A DNA stretch of 64,000 nt from Streptomyces sp. CB02414 (GCF_001905385.1 NZ_LIPF01000008.1:310001-374000); one strand, 5' to 3'; positions 35,726 to 44,844 are shown, counted from the first letter of the stretch. Notes: a model not told the origin generated them from the letters alone. A program made the numbers and translations.

Positions 35726-38647
35726 CTATTCGAGCAGCTCCGCGTACGAACCCATGGCGAGGGCGATGTCCGCCTGCGCCCAGAACCGGTGGTACGTGAA
35801 CGTCGGCGCGGCGCCGCCCGCGAGGTAGCTCTCGATCTTCGACCAGGCCGGGTCGTCCTGGTAGAAGGAGCGGATCGAGGAGAACGTCGACGACGCGTCG
35901 ATCGTGTCACCGTTCGGCATGGTCCCGGTCCAGCCGTCCGGCACGTGCACCGGGTCGTCGAAGCGGTTGTAGTCGGCGCGGGTCTCCGGGACGGCGATGC
36001 CGAGCGCGTCCTGGTTGTTCTCCCACATGCCGTCCAGCAGCGCCTTGGCGGTGGACGCCGCCTCGGTGTCGCCGGAGCGGTCGGCGTAGTACGTCAGGGT
36101 CTTGGCGTACGCCGCAGCCACACCGACGTCGTTGGTGTAGTCGGCGACGGTGACGTGCAGGCCGGCGTTGTCACCGGGGGAGGACGCGTTCCAGGTGTCC
36201 GGCTGCCCCGACCACTTCAGCGTCGCCGGGATCAGGAAGGTGCCGTCCGGGTTGACCGTCGTCTCCGACAGCGCCCAGTCGACCCACTTGTCCAGGACCT
36301 CCTTCGCCCGCGCGTCGCCGCTCTGCTGGTAGTACTCGGCGACCCGCTCCATGGACCACGCCTGGAAGCCGAACCACTGGTTGGACGGCGGGTCGTGGTA
36401 CACCGGCTTCTCGTCGTAGTACATGCCGTAGAAGGTCGGCGTACCGGCCGGCGGGGTGGCGTACCGGCCCGCCCAGCTGTTGGTCGCGCCGCCCGCGATG
36501 GCGCCCTCGTCGGACTGGAGCCAGCGGTAGAACTCGATCTGCCGGTCCAGGGACTTGGCCCAGTCCGCCGCACCCGTCGCCGACTTCGGCTTCAGGTCGT
36601 CGTACGTGCTCAGCGCGTACGCCGCCAGCGGGTTCTGGTAGCCGCCGTGGGTGTGGCTGGAGCCGATGCGCCAGGCCCAGCCCGCCGAGGTGTCGACGGC
36701 GCCGCCCCACGCGTAGTACCAGGACAGCAGGTAGTGTGAGGAGTCCTTGCCGGTGCCGGCCGGGCAGCTCGACGGCCCCACGCAGTTCCCGACCTTCTTG
36801 AAGTACTTGTCGTACATGGCGTAGCGCAGGTAGTCGCCCATCTTGGCGGCCTTGTCGAGGGTCCCGGCGATCTCGTCGCCCTTGCCCTGCTCCTCGGCCC
36901 AGACGTCCGCCCAGTACGCCGCCTGCACCGCCCGCGCGTCGGCGTCCGGGGCGTTGGTGAACTTCCACTGCTTCGCGTAGGAGGCGTCACCCGTGAACAG
37001 GTCCAGGTAGCCGTTGGGGCCGCCGTACTTGAAGGCGTCGCAGGTCGGCTGCGGCACCGTCTCCCACACCGACTCCTGCGCGCCGCGCTGGAAGGTGTTG
37101 ATGTAGGACGGGCCGGTGTCCGACGGACCCGCCTCGCAGTTGCCGGGCGAGTTGCCGTAGCCGTAGGTGTTGTCGACGTCCTGGAGCCAGTGCATGCCGT
37201 AGACGTCGTCCGTGCCGTACGCCGACTTCAGCTCACCGGCGATCGGGTCCGGGCCGACGGAGACCGTGCCGTCCAGCTTCGCCGGGTACTCCTGCGGCGT
37301 GTCCAGCTCGGGCGCGTAGGTCGCCGGCTCGGACGCGTTGTAGGACGAGTTGGTCGGCTGGTCGGAGTGGGTGGGGATCATGTAGGTCTCCATGATCTCC
37401 CAGGCGTTGTTGAACCGGTCCCAGTCGCCGGTGACCTTGCCGTACATGGCCTGGAGCCACAGCAGGTAGCTGTACGCCTCGGACGTGGTCTCGTGCCCGT
37501 GGTCCGGCGCCTCCACGATCAGCGTCTCGACCGAGTGGTACGGGATGCCCTCGGGGGAGAAGTAGCCGTTCGCCGGGTCGGTGATCTTCCCGTACAGCTC
37601 CAGGAAGCGGGCGTCGTAGTCCTTCTGGGCGCCCAGCTGGGTCACGGTGACCGCGGCCTTGCCGTGACCGGGTGCCGTCGACTCGAAGACCGCCGAGCCG
37701 GTGCCGGAGGCGTCCGCCGCGACGGTCACCTCCTGGGCGGTGTCCCAGTTGGCCGGGGTGAAGGTGAGGCTCGCCCCGGCGGAGACCGACAGGCCCGTGT
37801 TGCCGCTCGTGCGGGCCGTCGTCACCGTGACGTCCGCGGCCGGCTCCTTCGACAGCTTGACCGCGTACGTGCCCGACTCGCCCTGCTGGACGCCCAGTTG
37901 TGCGGGGGTGGCGACCACGGTCGGTCCCGCGGCGACCGTGATGCCGACCGGCACCGAGGCGGCGGAGGCGCCCATACTGTCGTACGCCTTCGCCACCAGT
38001 GAATGACTGCCCACGGTCAAGCCAGAGGCCGAGTGTGTGTAGGGCGCGCTGGTGTCGGTGCCCAGCAGAGTGGTGTCGTCGTAGAACTCCACCTTGCTGA
38101 TGGTGGCGTCGTCGGCCGCGGCGGCCGTGGCGGCCAGCGGGACGGCCTCGCCCTGCGAGTAGACCGAGCCCGGCTCCGGGCTGGTCAGCACGGTGATCGG
38201 GGGCTGATGGGCCCCGGCGCAGGTGGTGCCGTTGACGGCGAAGCTCGTCGGCGCGGTGTTGGTGCCGCTGTAGGTGAACTGCCCGCCGGTGGTGACGGCG
38301 GCGCCGGCCGCGACCCGGGCGTTGTACGCGGCGTTCCTGACGGTGACCGTCTTCCCGGACTGGCTCCAGGTGCCGTTCCAGCCGTTGGCCAGCTTCTGGT
38401 CGCCCGCGTAGTCGTACGTCAGCGTCCAGCCGTCGATGGCGTCGGCGCCGCGGTTGGTGAGTGTCAGCTCGGCGGTGAAGCCGGAGCCCCAGTCGTTGGT
38501 CCGGTAGTCCACGCTGCACTGGAGTGCGGCCGCCCGGGCGGGAGTCGAACCGGTGCCCAGCATGGTGAGGGGTAACGCGAGGGCGGCCAGGGCGGCCGTC
38601 CACAGCCGCCGCGCCGTGCGGCGTCTGCGTCTGGGTGCGGGATGCAT
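35726..38647 (-). CDS. Secreted GH48 reducing-end cellobiohydrolase with CBM2
   Basis: A 973-residue cellulase. Signal peptide 1-39 or so (MHPAPRRRRRTARRLWTAAL start), CBM2 about 41-145 (CSVDYRTNDWGSGFTAELTLTN to CAG, paired Cys), a Big_9-like Ig domain about 150-242 (VEFYDDTTLLGTDTSAPY), a Calx-beta/Ig-like segment about 243-340, then the GH48 catalytic domain to the end. HGHETTSEAYSYLLWLQAMYG carries the general acid Glu of GH48. It releases cellobiose processively from chain ends outside the cell. A perfect CebR-type box lies 62 bases upstream of the ATG, so cellobiose induction is likely. It is divergent from the GH6 gene. Confidence 0.95.
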   Translation of the reverse strand: MHPAPRRRRRTARRLWTAALAALALPLTMLGTGSTPARAAALQCSVDYRTNDWGSGFTAELTLTNRGADAIDGWTLTYDYAGDQKLANGWNGTWSQSGKTVTVRNAAYNARVAAGAAVTTGGQFTYSGTNTAPTSFAVNGTTCAGAHQPPITVLTSPEPGSVYSQGEAVPLAATAAAADDATISKVEFYDDTTLLGTDTSAPYTHSASGLTVGSHSLVAKAYDSMGASAASVPVGITVAAGPTVVATPAQLGVQQGESGTYAVKLSKEPAADVTVTTARTSGNTGLSVSAGASLTFTPANWDTAQEVTVAADASGTGSAVFESTAPGHGKAAVTVTQLGAQKDYDARFLELYGKITDPANGYFSPEGIPYHSVETLIVEAPDHGHETTSEAYSYLLWLQAMYGKVTGDWDRFNNAWEIMETYMIPTHSDQPTNSSYNASEPATYAPELDTPQEYPAKLDGTVSVGPDPIAGELKSAYGTDDVYGMHWLQDVDNTYGYGNSPGNCEAGPSDTGPSYINTFQRGAQESVWETVPQPTCDAFKYGGPNGYLDLFTGDASYAKQWKFTNAPDADARAVQAAYWADVWAEEQGKGDEIAGTLDKAAKMGDYLRYAMYDKYFKKVGNCVGPSSCPAGTGKDSSHYLLSWYYAWGGAVDTSAGWAWRIGSSHTHGGYQNPLAAYALSTYDDLKPKSATGAADWAKSLDRQIEFYRWLQSDEGAIAGGATNSWAGRYATPPAGTPTFYGMYYDEKPVYHDPPSNQWFGFQAWSMERVAEYYQQSGDARAKEVLDKWVDWALSETTVNPDGTFLIPATLKWSGQPDTWNASSPGDNAGLHVTVADYTNDVGVAAAYAKTLTYYADRSGDTEAASTAKALLDGMWENNQDALGIAVPETRADYNRFDDPVHVPDGWTGTMPNGDTIDASSTFSSIRSFYQDDPAWSKIESYLAGGAAPTFTYHRFWAQADIALAMGSYAELLE

Positions 38648-38708
38648 GGTGCTGGTTCCTCCTTGCGGCTCGGGGAGTGTGGGGGCGGAGCAACAAGCCT
38701 TGAACCAG

Positions 38709-38722
38709 TGGGAGCGCTCCCA
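38709..38722. promoter_or_regulatory. CebR-type operator upstream of GH48 gene
   Basis: TGGGAGCGCTCCCA is a perfect 14-bp palindrome and equals the published consensus operator of the cellobiose/cellotriose-sensing repressor CebR. It lies 62 bases upstream of the GH48 ATG. Binding here is inferred from the match; cebR itself is not in the window. Confidence 0.85.
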
Positions 38723-38851
38723 TAGTGAGGAGGGGGGTCAGTGCGGTCAAGATGTGTGGAGAGTCGAAAAGATTCGACGGGTGCTGTCGGGAGAAAGTCG
38801 GTAACTCCTCTGTTCTTCACCGTCACTTGGCGCTACCTTCATCGGCACCAG

Positions 38852-38865
38852 TGGGAGCGGTTCCA
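38852..38865. promoter_or_regulatory. Imperfect CebR-like operator facing the GH6 gene
   Basis: TGGGAGCGGTTCCA matches the CebR consensus at 12 of 14 positions, with changes in the right half. It lies 130 bp from the perfect box and 361 bases upstream of the GH6 start, in the same divergent spacer. Confidence 0.7.
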
Positions 38866-39122
38866 TCAGTCGACGCGTCCGTCACGGCGCGCCCGAACTG
38901 CGAGGAGTCGCTCATGCGCCACCCCCCGCACCACCTTCCGCGTTCAGGACTTTTAGCCGCGCCCGCGGCGCGTCCGGCGCGTCATCGGCCGGCGTGCCGG
39001 CTCGCACACCCCCCGGGCGGTTCCACCGTGCCCGCGGGCCGTTCCTGACCTCCGTCCGCGACGGCACCCCCATGCCGTCCGGAAGCGGGCCGCGCCGGTG
39101 CGCGCGGTCCCGGACGTCCAGT

Positions 39123-39209
39123 ACGCGCACCTTCGACCGAACAGCACGCGCACCTTCGACCGAACAGCACGCGCACCCCTGACCGAACGCACGCGCACCC
39201 CTGACGAAA
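39123..39209 (+). repeat. Four tandem repeats in the GH6 leader
   Basis: ACGCGCACC starts each unit, followed by TTCGACCGAACAGC (two identical 23-nt copies at 39123-39145 and 39146-39168), then CCTGACCGAACGC (a 22-nt copy, 39169-39190), then CCTGACG (a partial fourth copy from 39191). The block ends 16 bases before the GH6 ATG and overlaps its ribosome-site region. Confidence 0.85.
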
Positions 39210-39225
39210 GAAGGAACCCGCACTC

Positions 39226-40962
39226 ATGACCCGCAGCAGAACCGCGATGCTCGCCGCCCTGGCGCTGGTCGCCGGGGCCTCCGGCACGGCCTTCGCCGCG
39301 CAGTCCGCCGGCGCCGGCGCGGCGGCCGTCCCCTGTACCGTCGACTACCAGGTGCAGAACGACTGGGGCAGCGGCTTCACCGCAGCCGTGACCGTCACCA
39401 ACAACGGCGCCGCGACCTCCAGTTGGTCCCTGGGGTGGACGTTCGCCGGCAGTCAACAGGTCACCAACAGCTGGAACGCGAAGGTCAGCCAGAGCGGCGC
39501 CGCCGTCACCGTGGCCAACGAGTCGTACAACGGCACCCTCTCCACGGGAGGTTCGGCGAGCTTCGGCTTCCAGGGCACCTACAGCGGAAGCAACGAGATC
39601 CCCGGCACCTTCACCCTCAACGGCGCGACCTGCAACGTCGACGACGGCGGATCGACCGACCCGGACCCGACCGACCCGCCGGACCCGACCGATCCGCCGG
39701 AGCAGGGCGAGCGGGTGGACAACCCCTACGACGGTGCCAAGGTCTACGTGAACCCCGAGTGGAGCGCCAACGCGGCGGCCGAGCCCGGCGGCGACCGCAT
39801 CGCCGACCAGCCCACCGGTGTGTGGCTCGACCGGACCGCCGCCATCGAGGGCGTCAACGGCGGCATGGGGCTGCGCGACCACCTCGACGAGGCGCTGACA
39901 CAGAAGGGCTCCGGGGAACTCGTCGTCCAGCTCGTCATCTACAACCTGCCCGGACGCGACTGCGCCGCCCTCGCGTCCAACGGCGAGCTGGGCCCGGAGG
40001 AGATCGGCCGGTACAAGACCGAGTACATCGACCCGATCGCCGAGATCCTCGCCGACCCGAAGTACGCGGACCTCCGGATCGTCACCACGGTCGAGATCGA
40101 CTCGCTGCCCAACCTGGTCACCAACGTCTCCGGGCGGCCGACCGCCACGGAGAACTGCGACATCATGAAGGCCAACGGCAACTACCAGAAGGGCGTCGGA
40201 TACGCCCTGAACAAGCTCGGCGACGTCGGCAACGTCTACAACTACGTCGACGCCGGCCACCACGGCTGGCTCGGCTGGGACAGCAACTTCGATCCCTCCG
40301 CCGAGATGTTCAAGACCGCCGCCACCACCGAGGGCGCGACCGTCGACGACGTGCACGGCTTCATCGTCAACACCGCCAACTACAGCGCGCTGAAGGAGGA
40401 GAACTTCAAGATCACGGACTCGGTCAACGGAACCACCGTGCGCCAGTCCGACTGGATCGACTGGAACCAGTACACCGACGAGCTGTCCTACGCCCAGGCC
40501 ATGCGCGACAAGCTGGTCTCGATCGGCTTCGACCAGAACCTCGGCATGCTGATCGACACCTCCCGCAACGGCTGGGGCGGCGAGGCGCGGCCCAGCGGAC
40601 CGGGCGCGATGACCGACGTGAACACCTACGTGGACGGTGGGCGCTACGACCGCCGCATCCACCTCGGCAACTGGTGCAACCAGTCCGGAGCCGGTCTCGG
40701 TGAGCGTCCGCAGGCCAGCCCCGCCGCGGGGATCGACGCGTACGTGTGGATGAAGCCCCCGGGTGAGTCCGACGGCGCGAGCGAGGAGATCCCGAACAAC
40801 GAGGGCAAGGGCTTCGACCGGATGTGCGACCCGACCTACGAGGGCAACGCGCGCAACGGCAACAGCCCCTCCGGTGCGCTGCCCGACGCACCGGTCTCCG
40901 GCCACTGGTTCTCCGCGCAGTTCCAGGAGCTGATGAAGAACGCCTACCCGCCCCTGTCCTGA
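39226..40962 (+). CDS. Secreted GH6 cellobiohydrolase with CBM2
   Basis: A 578-residue enzyme. Signal peptide about 1-33 (MTRSRTAMLAALALVAGASG), CBM2 about 36-145 with paired Cys (CTVDYQVQNDWGSGFTAAVTV), an Asp/Pro/Thr linker (DPDPTDPPDPTDPPEQGE) and the GH6 catalytic domain from about 165. YNLPGRDCAAL gives the catalytic Asp motif of GH6, and AYVWMKPPGESDG is the conserved late block. It hydrolyses cellulose chains with inversion, mainly from the non-reducing end, complementing the GH48 enzyme. AAAGAAGG precedes the ATG. The leader carries four tandem repeats. A strong terminator follows. Confidence 0.95.
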   Translation: MTRSRTAMLAALALVAGASGTAFAAQSAGAGAAAVPCTVDYQVQNDWGSGFTAAVTVTNNGAATSSWSLGWTFAGSQQVTNSWNAKVSQSGAAVTVANESYNGTLSTGGSASFGFQGTYSGSNEIPGTFTLNGATCNVDDGGSTDPDPTDPPDPTDPPEQGERVDNPYDGAKVYVNPEWSANAAAEPGGDRIADQPTGVWLDRTAAIEGVNGGMGLRDHLDEALTQKGSGELVVQLVIYNLPGRDCAALASNGELGPEEIGRYKTEYIDPIAEILADPKYADLRIVTTVEIDSLPNLVTNVSGRPTATENCDIMKANGNYQKGVGYALNKLGDVGNVYNYVDAGHHGWLGWDSNFDPSAEMFKTAATTEGATVDDVHGFIVNTANYSALKEENFKITDSVNGTTVRQSDWIDWNQYTDELSYAQAMRDKLVSIGFDQNLGMLIDTSRNGWGGEARPSGPGAMTDVNTYVDGGRYDRRIHLGNWCNQSGAGLGERPQASPAAGIDAYVWMKPPGESDGASEEIPNNEGKGFDRMCDPTYEGNARNGNSPSGALPDAPVSGHWFSAQFQELMKNAYPPLS

Positions 40963-40984
40963 GCGGACCGCGGCGTAGCTGACG

Positions 40985-41030
40985 CCGTCGGGGCCCGGCC
41001 CTCCCCGGCCGGGCCCCGACGGTATTTTTT
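40985..41030 (+). terminator. Intrinsic terminator after the GH6 gene
   Basis: A 16-bp GC-rich stem (arms 40985-41000 and 41007-41022, 6-nt loop) is followed by a TATTTTTT tract (41023-41030). It is the only clear U-tract terminator noticed in the window. Confidence 0.93.
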
Positions 41031-41109
41031 GCGGTCGCGGCAACTTCATTTGCCTCCGCGCGGTGCGTCGTCGCACTCTGACGGCACCGCGAACGGGAGG
41101 CTGATCACC

Positions 41110-42030
41110 ATGGCGCACGACCACCACGACACCCACCACCGGCACGACACCGGACACGGTCACGGTCACGGCCACGGCCACGACCACACCGACATGGACT
41201 GGGCCGAGATGGCCCCGCTGCTGGAGGCCCAGGCGGAGCTGTACACGCCGCTGTACCGGCAGGCCATGGCCTGGCTGGCACGCGAGGTGACCGATCCCGG
41301 CCTGGTCGTCGACGTCGGCAGCGGCCCCGGCGTCGTCTCCTGCCTGTTCGCCGACACCTTCCCCGGCGCCCGCGTCCTCGCCGCCGACGGCGCCGAGCCC
41401 CTGCTGGAGCGGGCCCGCGACCGCGCCGCCCGCCTCGGTGCCGCCGACCGCTTCGGCACCCTCGCCGGCGAGCTGCCCGGAGTACTGGGCGAGCTCGACT
41501 ACCCGGCCGACCTGATGTGGGCGAGCCAGAGCCTGCACCACCTCGGTGACCAGCGCGCGGCCGTGGCCGCACTCGCCGGGCACCTCGCACCGGGCGGCAC
41601 CCTGGCCGTCCTGGAGGGCGGGCTGCCCGCCCGGTTCCTGCCCCGCGACATCGGGATCGGCCGCCCGGGGCTGCAGGCCAGGATGCACGCCGTGGAGGAG
41701 GACGCCTTCGCCGAGATGCGCGCGAACACGCCGGGCTCCGTGCCCGAGACCGAGGACTGGCCGGCGATGCTGACCGCCGCCGGCCTGAAGCACACCGGCA
41801 CCCGCAGCTTCCTGCTGGACCTGCCGGCGCCGCTGTCGGACGAGGCCCGCGCCTACGTCACCACATCCCTGTCCCGCCTGCGCGACCGCCTCGGTGACGG
41901 CCTCGACGCCACCGACCGGGAGACCCTCGACCGGCTGCTCGACCCCGCCGACGAGGCGAGCGCGCACCGCCGGCAGGACCTGTTCGTGCTGGTGGCGCAC
42001 ACGGTCTACACGGCGGTGCGGCCGGCCTGA
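41110..42030 (+). CDS. SAM-dependent methyltransferase with His-rich N terminus
   Basis: A 306-residue class I methyltransferase. Motif I is LVVDVGSGPGVVSCLFA, followed by ADGAEPLLERARDRA, ASQSLHHLGDQRAAVAALAGHLAPGG and a UbiE-like ending. Before the catalytic part a 30-residue stretch, MAHDHHDTHHRHDTGHGHGH then GHGHDHTD, holds about 13 His and several Asp and could bind Ni, Zn or Cu. GGGAGG precedes the ATG. The strong terminator after GH6 separates it from that gene, so it is probably expressed independently. The substrate is unknown. Confidence 0.85.
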   Translation: MAHDHHDTHHRHDTGHGHGHGHGHDHTDMDWAEMAPLLEAQAELYTPLYRQAMAWLAREVTDPGLVVDVGSGPGVVSCLFADTFPGARVLAADGAEPLLERARDRAARLGAADRFGTLAGELPGVLGELDYPADLMWASQSLHHLGDQRAAVAALAGHLAPGGTLAVLEGGLPARFLPRDIGIGRPGLQARMHAVEEDAFAEMRANTPGSVPETEDWPAMLTAAGLKHTGTRSFLLDLPAPLSDEARAYVTTSLSRLRDRLGDGLDATDRETLDRLLDPADEASAHRRQDLFVLVAHTVYTAVRPA

Positions 42031-42049
42031 CCGCCCGGCCCGCACACAC

Positions 42050-42083
42050 GTGAGGGGCCCGGCGCGACGGCCGGACCCCTCAC
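42050..42083. terminator. Imperfect 14-bp stem-loop between convergent genes
   Basis: GTGAGGGGCCCGGC (42050-42063) pairs with GCCGGACCCCTCAC (42070-42083) with one mismatch around a short loop. It lies between the methyltransferase and aldo/keto reductase stops. Confidence 0.7.
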
Positions 42084-42097
42084 ACGCGGGCGTCGTC

Positions 42098-42934
42098 TCA
42101 CTCGCCGTTGAGCTCCGCCGGGTCCGGGCCGGTGCGCCGGTCCTCGTTCAGCGCGCTGATCGCCGCGAGGTCCTCGGTGTCCAGGCTGAAGCCGAACACG
42201 TCGATGTTCTCCTTGATCCGCGACGGCGTCACGGACTTCGGGATCACCACGTTGCCGACCTGGAGGTGCCAGCGCAGCACCACCTGGGCCGGGCTGCGGC
42301 CGTGCTTCTGGGCGATCGCCACGATCGCCGGGATCTCCAGGATGCCCTTGCCGGAGCCGAGCGGGGACCACGCCTCGGTGGCGATGCCCTGCTCCGCGTG
42401 GTACTCGCGGGCGGCGTGCTGCTGGAGGTGCGGGTGCAGCTCGATCTGGTTGACGGCGGGGATGACCGACGTCTCGCCGATCAGCCGTTCCAGGTGCTCC
42501 GGCAGGAAGTTGGAGACGCCGATGGCCCGGACGCGGCCGTCGGCGTGCAGCTTCTCGAACGCCTTGTACGTGTCGACGTAGCGCTCCTTGGCCGGCATCG
42601 GCCAGTGGATCAGGTACAGGTCCACGTACTCCAGGCCCAGCTTCGCCAGCGACGTGTCGAAGGCGCGGAGGGTGGAGTCGTACCCCTGGTCCTTGTTCCA
42701 GAGCTTGGTGGTGACGAACAGATCCTCGCGGGGGACGCCGGAGGCGGCGATCGCCTGGCCGGTGCCCTCCTCGTTGCCGTAGATCGCCGCCGTGTCGATG
42801 CTGCGGTACCCGGCCTCCAGCGCCTGGGCGACGGCCGTGCGGGCCTCGTCGTCCGGCACCTGCCAGACGCCGAAGCCCAGCTGGGGCATCTCGACGCCGT
42901 TGTTCAGGATGATCGGGGGGACCTTGCTGCTCAC
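42098..42934 (-). CDS. Aldo/keto reductase (2,5-diketo-D-gluconate reductase type)
   Basis: A 278-residue (beta/alpha)8 enzyme. LNNGVEMPQLGFGVWQVPDDEA, SIDTAAIYGNEEGTGQAI (Asp and Tyr of the tetrad), TTKLWNKDQG (Lys), LYLIHWPMP (His), NQIELHPHLQQ and VIPKSV with the NADPH-binding Arg region are all present. It reduces aldehydes or ketones with NADPH. The branch resembles 2,5-DKG reductase and related oxidoreductases. The start is the GTG at 42934. No partner gene adjoins it. Confidence 0.93.
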   Translation of the reverse strand: MSSKVPPIILNNGVEMPQLGFGVWQVPDDEARTAVAQALEAGYRSIDTAAIYGNEEGTGQAIAASGVPREDLFVTTKLWNKDQGYDSTLRAFDTSLAKLGLEYVDLYLIHWPMPAKERYVDTYKAFEKLHADGRVRAIGVSNFLPEHLERLIGETSVIPAVNQIELHPHLQQHAAREYHAEQGIATEAWSPLGSGKGILEIPAIVAIAQKHGRSPAQVVLRWHLQVGNVVIPKSVTPSRIKENIDVFGFSLDTEDLAAISALNEDRRTGPDPAELNGE

Positions 42935-43017
42935 GAGCTCTTGATCCTTCGGTTGTGGTCAGGTGGTACTCCCATCGTCAACGATCACGGGCCGTGACGC
43001 ATTCCTGACCGGCGAAC

Positions 43018-44844
43018 TCACGCTCCGTAAAGCGCCTCGACCTCGGCGCCGTAGGCGTTCTCGATGGCCTTGCGCTTGAGTTTGAGCGACGGGGTGAGCA
43101 GCCCGTGCTCCTCGGTGAACGGCTGGGCGAGGATGCGGAAGGTGCGGATCGACTCGGCCTGGGACACCAGCGTGTTGGCGGCGACGACTGCGCGCCGCAC
43201 CTCCGTCTCCAGGTCGGCGTCGTGCACCAGCTCGGCCGGGGACATCCGGGGCTTGTTGCGCATCGCCAGCCAGTGGTCGACCGCCTCGGTGTCCAGGGTG
43301 ATGAGGGCGGCCACGTAGGGGCGGTCGTTGCCGACGACGATGCACTGGTTGACCAGCGGGTGGTCCCGGACGCGCTCCTCCAGCAGGCCGGGAGAGACGC
43401 TCTTGCCGCCGGAGGTCACCAGGATCTCCTTCTTGCGGCCGGTGATGGTGAGGTAGCCGTCCTCGTCCAGCGCGCCCAGGTCGCCGGTGGCCAGCCAGCC
43501 CTCGTGCAGGGTCTCGTCGGTGGCCTTGGGGTTGTTCAGGTACCCCTGGAAGACGTTGTCGCCGTTCAGCCAGATCTCGCCGTCGTCCGCGATGTGCACG
43601 GTGACGCCCGGGATCGGCCGGCCGACGGTGCCGTAGCGGGTGCGCTCGGGCGGGTTGGCGGTGGCCGCCGCGGTGGACTCGGTCAGGCCGTAGCCCTCGT
43701 AGATCTGCACGCCCGCGCCCGCGAAGAACAGCCCCAGCCGCCGGTCCATCGCCGAGCCGCCGGACATGGCGTTGCGGATGCGTCCGCCCATGGCGGCCCG
43801 CACCTTGGCGTAGACGAGCTTGTCGAAGAACTGGTGCTGCACGCGCAGGCCCGCCGACGGTCCCGGCCCGATGCCCCAGGCCCTCGCCTCCACCGCCTCC
43901 GCGTACTTCACGGCCACGTCCACGGCCTTCTCGAAGGGGCCGCCCTTCCCCTCCTTCTCGGCCTTGCGCCGGGCCGCGTGGAACACCTTCTCGAAGATGT
44001 ACGGCACGGCCAGGATGAACGTCGGCCTGAACGCGGCCAGGTCGGGCAGCAGCGCGGCGGCGTTGAGCTGCGGCTGGTGGCCGAAGCGGACCTTCCCGCG
44101 GATCGCCGCGACCTCCACCATCCGCCCGAAGACGTGGGCGAGCGGCAGGAACAGCAGGGTCGCCGCCTCGTCGCCCTTCCTGGAGTGGAACACCGGCTCC
44201 CAGCGCTCGATGACGGTGTCCGCCTCGTACATGAAGTTGCCGTGCGTCAGCACGCAGCCCTTGGGGCGGCCCGTGGTGCCCGAGGTGTAGATGACGGTGG
44301 CGACCGTGTCCGGCGTGACCGCCTTGCGGTGCCGGTGCACCACCTCGTCGTCGAGGTGGGCGCCCGCGTCGTACAGCTCCTGGACGGCGCCGGAGTCGAG
44401 CTGCCACAGGCCGCGCAGGCGCGGCAGCCGGTCGATGACGGTGGCGATCGTCATCGCGTGGTCCTCGTGCTCCACGACCGCGGCCGTCACCTCCGCGTCG
44501 TGGAGCATCCACAGGCACTGCTCGGCCGAGGAGGTCGGGTAGACGGGCACCACCTGGGCGCCGATCGTCCACAGGGCGAAGTCGAAGAGTGTCCACTCGT
44601 AGCGGGTGCGGGACATGATGGCGACCCGGTCACCGAAGCGGACGCCCTGGGCGAGCAGTCCCTTGGCGAGGGCCAGCACCTCGTCGCGGAACGCGCCGGC
44701 GGTCACGTCCCGCCACTGCCCGGCGTCGTCCTTGCGGCCGAGCGCGATGTGTCCCGGGTCCTCCTGGGCATGCCCGAAGACGACGTCGGCCAGACCGCCC
44801 ACCGGTGGTGCCGACGTCGACGGAGGACTGGTGAACTCGCGCAA
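43018..44844 (-). CDS. Long-chain-fatty-acid--CoA ligase (AMP-forming)
   Basis: A 608-residue adenylate-forming enzyme. The P-loop YTSGTTGRPKGCVLTHGN, VPYIFEKVFHAARRKAE, YGLTESTAA, TGDLGALDEDGYLTITGRKKEILVTSGGKSVSPG (ATP-binding and hinge) and a C-terminal domain with KRKAI (AMP-ribose Lys) make the FadD15/long-chain branch. It activates fatty acids at the membrane for degradation or lipid synthesis. The TTG at 44844 (LREFTSPPS) follows GGGGAGCGGGG and gives the usual MREF start of homologues. A GTG at 44892 would add 16 basic residues. The start is therefore uncertain. Confidence 0.9.
   Translation of the reverse strand: MREFTSPPSTSAPPVGGLADVVFGHAQEDPGHIALGRKDDAGQWRDVTAGAFRDEVLALAKGLLAQGVRFGDRVAIMSRTRYEWTLFDFALWTIGAQVVPVYPTSSAEQCLWMLHDAEVTAAVVEHEDHAMTIATVIDRLPRLRGLWQLDSGAVQELYDAGAHLDDEVVHRHRKAVTPDTVATVIYTSGTTGRPKGCVLTHGNFMYEADTVIERWEPVFHSRKGDEAATLLFLPLAHVFGRMVEVAAIRGKVRFGHQPQLNAAALLPDLAAFRPTFILAVPYIFEKVFHAARRKAEKEGKGGPFEKAVDVAVKYAEAVEARAWGIGPGPSAGLRVQHQFFDKLVYAKVRAAMGGRIRNAMSGGSAMDRRLGLFFAGAGVQIYEGYGLTESTAAATANPPERTRYGTVGRPIPGVTVHIADDGEIWLNGDNVFQGYLNNPKATDETLHEGWLATGDLGALDEDGYLTITGRKKEILVTSGGKSVSPGLLEERVRDHPLVNQCIVVGNDRPYVAALITLDTEAVDHWLAMRNKPRMSPAELVHDADLETEVRRAVVAANTLVSQAESIRTFRILAQPFTEEHGLLTPSLKLKRKAIENAYGAEVEALYGA

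Larger units (their letters stand above)
38648..39225. promoter_or_regulatory. Shared divergent regulatory spacer, GH48/GH6 cellulases
   Basis: This 578-bp spacer has no credible gene. It holds two CebR-like boxes (38709-38722, 38852-38865) and, near the GH6 end, four tandem 23-bp-type repeats (39123-39209). It probably carries both promoters. Confidence 0.7.

Noticed and set aside
38725..39048. Short plus-strand frames in the cellulase spacer
   Set aside because: Low-complexity translations without ribosome sites, overlapping the operator boxes; treated as regulatory DNA.
39123..39209. The tandem repeats as a CRISPR array
   Set aside because: The units are directly adjacent with no spacers, and no cas genes are near.
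42985..42997. TCACGGGCCGTGA palindrome after the acyl-CoA ligase stop as a terminator
   Set aside because: It is a six-pair stem with a one-base centre, too small to form a terminator loop.
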